Positions 43,236 through 48,232 of a DNA stretch of 48,232 bases are shown one piece after another. Position 1 is the stretch's first letter; every line of letters starts with the position of its first letter. The position numbers and the translations under genes are program-made. The notes beneath the pieces are model-generated. The model was not told where the DNA came from. It ran no database searches and saw only the letters and a list, made by a program, of their open reading frames with translations. The DNA comes from Bradyrhizobium macuxiense. GTDB lineage: Bacteria; Pseudomonadota; Alphaproteobacteria; Rhizobiales; Xanthobacteraceae. The DNA is taken from the NCBI RefSeq assembly GCF_001542415.1, contig NZ_LNCU01000035.1, positions 56,408 to 104,639 of the forward strand. Direction: 5' to 3'.

Positions 43236-43415
43236 GGCACCGTCGCGGACTGCCAGTCTCGCCCCAACCGAAAATCTCGAAAACAACCCCATGCAAAGTA
43301 GCCGGCGGCGGATAGCCGACGCGCCGCCGCAAGCATGATGTCCACCCTTGTCTCAGCAACAAAACGCACCGTGATTTGAATCGCCACCACATCGCGCTCC
43401 GACTAAACTGCGATC

Positions 43416-43745
43416 ATGTTGCGCATCCTGTCTCTCCTCGTCGTCATCCTCGCATTGCTGCAGCCGGACCTGAGCTCGGCGGCGTCATCGAAAAAACGGC
43501 ACCCGGCCCGCTGGCATGGCTACGGCTTCCTGCCCGGCTACCGGCAGCCGCCCAACCCCACCATTCCGGCGCTCGGTCCGCGCGGCGCCGCGCGGGGCTA
43601 CCCGGACTATTCGCCGCAATACTGGTATGGCGGTGATTGGCACTATCTCGGCCGTCCTGGATTCTATCGCGGCCGCTACAACGGCGGCAGCTTCGGTCCC
43701 TGCTGGACCTGGACGCCGATCGGCCGTGCCTGGAATTGCGGGTAG
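43416..43745 (+). CDS. Small secreted Gly/Pro/Tyr-rich protein
   Basis: A 109-residue protein with a signal peptide (MLRILSLLVVILALLQPDLS, cleavage near SSA). The mature part is rich in Gly, Pro, Tyr and Trp (GYPDYSPQYWYGGDWHYLGR, GGSFGPCWTWTPIG). Similar short repetitive-composition exported proteins are common and uncharacterised in Bradyrhizobium. ATG 43416. Function unknown. Confidence 0.6.
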   Translation: MLRILSLLVVILALLQPDLSSAASSKKRHPARWHGYGFLPGYRQPPNPTIPALGPRGAARGYPDYSPQYWYGGDWHYLGRPGFYRGRYNGGSFGPCWTWTPIGRAWNCG

Positions 43746-43775
43746 CAGGCGCGTGGAGCGCTCGCGCGACCGTTC

Positions 43776-44222
43776 TTAAATCCAGCGCCGCACGCGGGCG
43801 GCATAGTCGTCATAGGCCGCGCCGAACTGACGGCGCATTTTGGCCTCCTCGAAGGGAATGTGCACCCAATTGGCGGTCGCGAATACCGCGACCGGCGCGA
43901 TGAACATCGGCGCGGCCCCGACCCATATCGCGATGCCCAGCGCAAGCAGCACGAGACCGCAATACATCGGGTTCCGGGTCAGCCGGTAGGGACCGCTGGT
44001 GACGAGCGCGCGATTGGTCGGCGACGTGGGCTCGATCTCGGTGCCTTCGCGCCGGAACAGGACGAAGGCCCACACCGGCAGGACGAACGCGACGACAACC
44101 AGTGCCATCCCCGATAGCGGAAGCGGCAGGCCAGGAAGCGTCGGCCAGGAGAGCCACCAGCTCAGCGCCACGCCAAGCAGGAGATAGATCAACGTCCAGA
44201 TCGGCGGAGGGAGCTTGAGCAT
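43776..44222 (-). CDS. Isoprenylcysteine methyltransferase-like membrane protein
   Basis: A 148-residue membrane protein of the ICMT/PEMT-like methyltransferase family. Three to four helices precede the SAM-binding pattern VTSGPYRLTRNPMYCGLVLLAL and IPFEEAKMRRQFGAAYDDYAARVRRW, where RNPMY and EE are characteristic. Many bacterial members methylate small or lipid substrates; target unknown. ATG 44222. Confidence 0.85.
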   Translation of the reverse strand: MLKLPPPIWTLIYLLLGVALSWWLSWPTLPGLPLPLSGMALVVVAFVLPVWAFVLFRREGTEIEPTSPTNRALVTSGPYRLTRNPMYCGLVLLALGIAIWVGAAPMFIAPVAVFATANWVHIPFEEAKMRRQFGAAYDDYAARVRRWI

Positions 44223-44445
44223 GACCGGGCCTCAATTGACTGGACGCGCGATCGACGTTTGAGCCGCCGCTGGAGTTGCGCCCCGACCACAGCAACGTGT
44301 TTACCCCCATCGGGACGCCACTCGCATGGACCCGACCGTCGCAAGACTCGGATGGCTGATCTGCGACTGTGTCATCCCACCTTGCCCTCCCCTGCCGGAT
44401 AAGCCACCATCGCGTGCCCGCCCAACAAGAGGGCAGAGGACACGC

Positions 44446-45618
44446 ATGAGCAAGCCGCAAGGATTCGATCTCGTCCAGCGTGCGCGCGCATTGGCGCCGC
44501 TGATCACGGGAGATGCCGACGAGATCGAACGGACGCGGCGGCTGACGCCGGCCGTCACCGCGGCGCTTGTCGAGAACGAACTCTATCGCGCGCTGCTGCC
44601 GCGCCGCTTCGGCGGCATCGAGGCGACGCTCGAGACGTTCATGCAGATGCAGGAGGAGATCGCCAGGGCCGACGCGTCGACCGCCTGGTGCCTCGGTCAA
44701 TGCAGCGTCTGCGCCATGACCGCGGCCTATCTCGAACCCGACGCCGCCAACGAGATCTTCAACACCGCGCCCGGCATCCTGGCCTGGGGCGCGATCGCGC
44801 ATGAGGTTCGCGCCGAGCCGGGCGGCTATCGCGCCAGTGCGCGCTGGGATTTTGCCTCCGGCTCGCGGCAGGCGAGCTGGCTCGGCGCCCATGTCCGCGT
44901 CGTCGAAGCCGACGGTTCACAACGCAAGAAGCCGGACGGCTCGCCCGAAATCCGCACCATCCTGTTCCCGATGTCGTCGGCAACCATGTACGACGTCTGG
45001 GACGTGATCGGGCTGCGGGGCACCGGCACCGATTCCTATTCGGTCGAGAACTTGTTCATATCAGAGAAATTCGCCGCGCTGCGCGACGATCCCACGGCGC
45101 TTCGCGAGCCGGGACCGCTCTACAAGCTCTCCACCAACATGGTGTTCAGCATGGGCTTTGCCGCCACCGCGCTCGGCGTTGCGCGCGCCATGCTGGACGC
45201 CGCGACCGAGCTTGCGCGCGGCAAGACACCGCAGGGCCTGAAGGCGATGCGCGACAACAACGCCGTGCAAGGCCTGATCGGCCGCACCGAGGCGAGCCTG
45301 CGCGCCGCCCGCGCCTATCTGTATGCGACCGCGAACGATGTCTGGCAGGATCTGGCCCGTGGCGATCCGCTGACCGAGGCGCATCGCATCGCGATCCGGA
45401 TCGCCTCGACCTGGACCATCCATCAATCGGCGGCAGTGGTCGACACCGCCTATCACATGGCGGGCGCGACCGCGGTGTTCGCAAAAAATCCGTTCGAGCG
45501 GCGCTTTCGCGACATGCACGCGATCGCGCAGCAGATCCAGGCGCGCGACACGCAGTATGAGGACGCCGGCAAGGCGATCCTGTCGGGTAATCTGGTTGGG
45601 CCGCCGACGGCGCGATAG
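44446..45618 (+). CDS. Acyl-CoA-dehydrogenase-like flavin monooxygenase family protein
   Basis: A 390-residue protein of the acyl-CoA-dehydrogenase fold, subgroup of two-component flavin hydroxylases (HsaA/HpaB-like) and pigment-production hydroxylases. Evidence is RALLPRRFGGIEATLETFMQ, the EIARADASTAWCLGQ segment, DVIGLRGTGTDSYSVENLFI and a C-terminal AVFAKNPFERRFRDMHAIAQ. The usual catalytic Glu of dehydrogenases is not apparent. ATG 44446 follows AGAGGA. It would need a flavin reductase, which is not adjacent. Substrate unknown; aromatic hydroxylation is one possibility. Confidence 0.82.
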   Translation: MSKPQGFDLVQRARALAPLITGDADEIERTRRLTPAVTAALVENELYRALLPRRFGGIEATLETFMQMQEEIARADASTAWCLGQCSVCAMTAAYLEPDAANEIFNTAPGILAWGAIAHEVRAEPGGYRASARWDFASGSRQASWLGAHVRVVEADGSQRKKPDGSPEIRTILFPMSSATMYDVWDVIGLRGTGTDSYSVENLFISEKFAALRDDPTALREPGPLYKLSTNMVFSMGFAATALGVARAMLDAATELARGKTPQGLKAMRDNNAVQGLIGRTEASLRAARAYLYATANDVWQDLARGDPLTEAHRIAIRIASTWTIHQSAAVVDTAYHMAGATAVFAKNPFERRFRDMHAIAQQIQARDTQYEDAGKAILSGNLVGPPTAR

Positions 45619-45764
45619 GGCGTATTGAAGTCAGATTGAACCAGGGCGCGTACTCGTAAATCCGCGATGTCGGCTCTGCCCTGTAGAACCGGACATTGCC
45701 GGGTGACCACGGCATGTCGGCTTTGGGCCAAAAGCGGACCTTTCGCTAGATTGCCCCCTCCATA

Positions 45765-46337
45765 CTAAGCTCCTTTCTTAGGTCGTATGTTGCGATCATC
45801 TAGTCCGTTCCTCCAGCGTGTCATGACTTTTTCTTGGTAACGTGCCTCGTCAAATCTGACGCAGTCGGGACCCTCCATTGCGAAAATATCGTCCTGCGGC
45901 GCGACGGATTTCAGAAAGCGATGCGAGCGAATGTCGAGATTTACTAACCCTGCGCGGTAGGCGAAATGGCCGTGCAGGTACTCAAAGGAGAACATCGCAA
46001 CGCAGTAATTGTCGAAGGTCTCGAATCTCAGAAAGTTAGCGGCCTCGCATTCGTCTAAGGTCATAACGGGTTTAAAAAAGATCCTCGATTGGCCGGGAAG
46101 GCGAGTTGTCCAACGAGGTGGGTTCGGCTCGTAAAGCGGTTTCAGAGCACCAATTTGTTTTAGCACTACGGCGGGCCATTCCCAGTGCCCTGAGCCTTCG
46201 ACATAGAACGCTTCATGCAGCGTGCCATTTTCATCAGGTAGCGATAGGAGCCACCCTTGCTTTCGGTCGAGGTCCATCTTCCGATAAACCTCGAACAGAA
46301 GCTCGTACGCGAGCGCAGCAACTGTGGCGTTTTGCAT
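45765..46337 (-). CDS. Hypothetical protein in AT-richer DNA
   Basis: A 190-residue protein (MQNATVAALAYELLFEVYRK ... ) with hydrophilic, aromatic-rich composition and no signal peptide or membrane helix. I do not recognise the family. GC content is visibly lower than in the core genes, and the gene lies between a Bradyrhizobium-type intergenic remnant (about 45640-45764, with a GCTTT/AAAGC hairpin) and an IS66 element, so it may have been acquired horizontally. Confidence 0.55.
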   Translation of the reverse strand: MQNATVAALAYELLFEVYRKMDLDRKQGWLLSLPDENGTLHEAFYVEGSGHWEWPAVVLKQIGALKPLYEPNPPRWTTRLPGQSRIFFKPVMTLDECEAANFLRFETFDNYCVAMFSFEYLHGHFAYRAGLVNLDIRSHRFLKSVAPQDDIFAMEGPDCVRFDEARYQEKVMTRWRNGLDDRNIRPKKGA

Positions 46338-46483
46338 CCTCGACCTCTCAATGCCACTCAGGCTCAGCCGTAAAGACTATGCGGCAACTCTTGCGAAAAA
46401 TGCCGGGAAAGGTTCGCATTCAACGTCTCCCTCCGGTGACGGCCGCCTTGTCAGGTTAAGACGAGTGCTGTGTAACAGCCCTT

Positions 46484-46888
46484 ATGGACAGCAATAAGTG
46501 CAGTGCTCAGGTCGAGCGGTTCGAGATTGTCGAGACTGGCCGGCGCCGTCGCTGGACCGATGATGAGAAGCTCAAGATCGTTTTGGAGAGTTTGCAGAGC
46601 CCGCGGGCGGTCTCGTCGACGGCACGGCGATACGGCATCTCACGTTCGCTGTTGCTGACTTGGCGTCGATCGTTTGGTGCACGGGCGAGTAGTGATGAAG
46701 TGCCTCGGCCCGGCTTTGTGCCAGCGATGGTGGTACCGGACTCGCCGCCAGTGCCGTCGACAGCGTTAGCGGCGACGGCGAGCGGACGCATGGAGATTGT
46801 CTCCGGCAAAGCTTATCGAGTGATCGTGGACGCCGGCGTTGATATGATGGCGCTGTCTCGCGTGTTGGATCTGCTGGAGCGGCGATGA
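46484..46888 (+). CDS. tnpA: IS66-family accessory protein TnpA
   Basis: A 134-residue protein with a helix-turn-helix (RRRWTDDEKLKIVLESLQSP, TARRYGISRSLLLTWRRSFG) and a C-terminal ALSRVLDLLERR typical of IS66 OrfA. It is needed with TnpB for IS66 transposition. Overlaps tnpB by four bases. Confidence 0.92.
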   Translation: MDSNKCSAQVERFEIVETGRRRRWTDDEKLKIVLESLQSPRAVSSTARRYGISRSLLLTWRRSFGARASSDEVPRPGFVPAMVVPDSPPVPSTALAATASGRMEIVSGKAYRVIVDAGVDMMALSRVLDLLERR

Positions 46889-47232
46889 TCCCGATCGCAG
46901 CAGGAGCGAGAATCTGGATCGCAACCGGTCATACTGACATGCGCAAAGGCATGCAGGGTCTGGCGTTGCTGGTGCAGGAGGGCCTGGGGCGAGATCCTTT
47001 TGCCGGAGACGTCTTTGTGTTCCGTGGTCGCGCTGGCACCCTGATCAAGGCGCTTTGGCACGACGGGGTCGGGTTGTCGCTCTACGCCAAGCGGCTGGAC
47101 CGTGGCCGCTTCATCTGGCCGGCGACGGTGGACGGTGTGGTGTCGCTGACGGCAGCTCAGATGGGCTATTTGCTGGAGGCGATCGACTGGCGCAACCCCC
47201 AACATAGTTGGCGGCCGCAGAGCGCAGGGTAA
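46885..47232 (+). CDS. tnpB: IS66-family accessory protein TnpB
   Basis: A 115-residue IS66 Orf2-like protein with the hallmark IWIATGHTDMRKGMQGLALL and VFVFRGRAGTLIKALWHDG followed by LYAKRLDRGRFIWP. ATG 46885 overlaps the tnpA stop. Function within the transposase complex is not well defined. Confidence 0.95.
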   Translation: MIPIAAGARIWIATGHTDMRKGMQGLALLVQEGLGRDPFAGDVFVFRGRAGTLIKALWHDGVGLSLYAKRLDRGRFIWPATVDGVVSLTAAQMGYLLEAIDWRNPQHSWRPQSAG

Positions 47233-47302
47233 GCAGCGCAATAGTCGCGTGAGATTGCAAAAAGGCCGCGCCAAATCGCGGCTTTTGTGATTCCATCGGT
47301 GC

Positions 47303-48232
47303 ATGGGTGACGGTCCCGAAAATCTGCCGGAAGACATTGAGGCGCTGCAGGGGGCGTTACTGGCCACGCGGGCCGAACTTGCCAGCGTTCGCGCCCAGCA
47401 GTCCGACGACCAGGCGCTGATCGCTCACCTGAAGCTGCAGATCCAAAAGCTGAACCGTGATCGTCATGGCCCTGGCTCGGAGCGTACCGCAAGGCTGCTG
47501 GATCAGCTCGAACTGACGTTGGAGGAACTCGAGGCTTCTGCGACTGAGGACGAACTCGCTGCCGAAATGGCCGCGGCCAAGACGACGAAGGTGGCCTCGT
47601 TCACGCGCAAGCGGCCGTCGCGCCAACCGTTCCCGGACCATCTGCCTCGCGAGCGGGTGCTCGTGCCGGGACCTGTGACGTGCGCCTGCTGCGGCGGAGC
47701 GAGGTTGTCCAAGCTCGGTGAGGACATCACAGAAACGCTGGAGGTGATCCCGAAATCCTGGAAGGTGATCCAGCACGTCCGGGAGAAGTTCAGCTGCCGT
47801 GATTGCGAGAAGATCAGCCAGGCCCCGGCGCCATTCCACGTCATTCCTCGCGGTTGGGCCGGCCCCAGCTTGTTGGCGATGGTGCTGTTCGAGAAGTTCG
47901 GCCAGCACCAGCCGCTGAACCGGCAGGCCGAACGATATGCCAAGGAAGGCGTGCCGATCAGCCTGTCGACCCTCGCCGACCAGGTCGGTGGTTGTACAGT
48001 CGCGCTCACGCCCTTGTTCCGGCGCCTCGAGGCCCATGTGCTAAGCGCCGAGCGACTGCACGGCGATGACACGACGGTGCCGGTCCTGGCCAAGGGCAAG
48101 ACCGACACCGGCCGAATTTGGGTCTATGTGCGCGACGACAAGCCTTTTGGTGGGCAGGCCCCGCCGGGGGCAGTGTTCTATTACTCGCGCGATCGCGCCG
48201 GCGAGCATCCCCAGGCGCATCTGGCCGGCTAT
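47303..48232 (+). CDS. tnpC: IS66-family transposase TnpC, C-terminus beyond window
   Basis: An open frame from ATG 47303 to the edge (310 codons). The N-terminal leucine-rich coiled coil is ELASVRAQQSDDQALIAHLK with the KLNRDRHGPGSER motif; the zinc-binding pairs CACCGG and FSCRDCE follow; and the catalytic domain starts with QHQPLNRQAERYAKEGVPIS and the first DDE aspartate in RLHGDDTTVPVL. The remainder of the catalytic core is outside. Confidence 0.93.
   Translation, partial: MGDGPENLPEDIEALQGALLATRAELASVRAQQSDDQALIAHLKLQIQKLNRDRHGPGSERTARLLDQLELTLEELEASATEDELAAEMAAAKTTKVASFTRKRPSRQPFPDHLPRERVLVPGPVTCACCGGARLSKLGEDITETLEVIPKSWKVIQHVREKFSCRDCEKISQAPAPFHVIPRGWAGPSLLAMVLFEKFGQHQPLNRQAERYAKEGVPISLSTLADQVGGCTVALTPLFRRLEAHVLSAERLHGDDTTVPVLAKGKTDTGRIWVYVRDDKPFGGQAPPGAVFYYSRDRAGEHPQAHLAGY

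Larger units (their letters stand above)
46484..48232 (+). mobile_element. IS66-family insertion sequence, right part beyond window
   Basis: The IS66 trio tnpA-tnpB-tnpC is in order, with an ATGA overlap between the first two. The left inverted repeat should lie a short distance before 46484, in the 146 bases after the hypothetical gene, but I could not define it because the right end is not in the window. The element runs off the right edge. Confidence 0.9.

Noticed and set aside
41133..43292. 719-codon minus-strand frame opposite lepA
   Set aside because: Shadow of lepA, which has all five GTPase motifs.
1..48232. tRNA, rRNA, CRISPR arrays and known riboswitches
   Set aside because: Scanned by eye on both strands; no cloverleaf with conserved T-arm, rRNA signature, regularly spaced repeats or familiar riboswitch core was recognised. 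A covariance-model scan would be needed to exclude small RNAs.

Overview
This GC-rich window is very probably from the chromosome of a Bradyrhizobium-type alphaproteobacterium (Nitrobacteraceae). Supporting evidence is a CYP199A P450, the order pckA / chvI-chvG-hprK-EIIA-HPr, several dispersed palindromic repeat families of the kind common in Rhizobiales, and an IS66 element. This placement comes from family recognition by eye; no database search was run.

Layout. 1-4.7 kb: an aromatic-acid island with a CYP199A P450 (cut by the left edge) divergent from a MarR regulator, and a feruloyl-CoA-synthetase-like ligase divergent from a second MarR regulator. 4.9-9.6 kb: an allophanate/carboxybiuret module, atzF on the plus strand and GntR, atzH, atzE, atzG on the minus strand, with FadR/GntR-type palindromes in front of atzF. 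9.9-10.8 kb: a frameshifted aminoglycoside-phosphotransferase-like gene. 10.9-12.3 kb: a lone UgpB-like solute-binding protein. 12.4-18.0 kb: a compact four-gene unit made of a TRAP-type solute-binding protein, a membrane histidine kinase, a receiver-DUF3369-histidine kinase and an OmpR-type regulator, with no TRAP membrane subunits. 18.2-21.2 kb: polA, whose proofreading site appears destroyed. 21.3-26.6 kb: two LysE exporters, a GST, pyrE, a DUF2865-like secreted protein, small unknowns, and a GIY-YIG nuclease gene boxed between inverted copies of a dispersed palindromic repeat. 26.9-31.5 kb: glgP, a thioesterase and an arginase. 31.8-39.3 kb: pckA with a clear terminator and candidate promoter, a 0.9-kb gap holding a possible CHAT-domain relic, a HugZ-like protein, then chvI-chvG-hprK-EIIA-HPr. 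39.4-45.6 kb: a GT39-like membrane glycosyltransferase, lepA, a small secreted protein, a membrane methyltransferase and an acyl-CoA-dehydrogenase-like flavoprotein. 45.8 kb to the end: an AT-richer unknown gene and an IS66-family element running off the right edge.

How the genes work together. The ligase and P450 each face their own MarR-type regulator, which suggests separately controlled entry points for methoxylated or hydroxylated aromatic acids. AtzG-AtzE-AtzH would feed allophanate to AtzF, which releases ammonia. ChvGI with HprK/EIIA/HPr is the usual rhizobial link between envelope/acid sensing and carbon-nitrogen control, here next to gluconeogenic pckA.

The most novel signals are: (1) a GIY-YIG gene nested in the arms of a palindromic repeat that also occurs nearby without the gene, resembling an autonomous/non-autonomous pair; (2) DNA polymerase I with all four 3'-5' exonuclease carboxylates replaced; (3) the solute-binding-protein/two-kinase/regulator operon that lacks a transporter; (4) an 18-bp tandem duplication adding PDHLVI hexapeptides inside the ligase.
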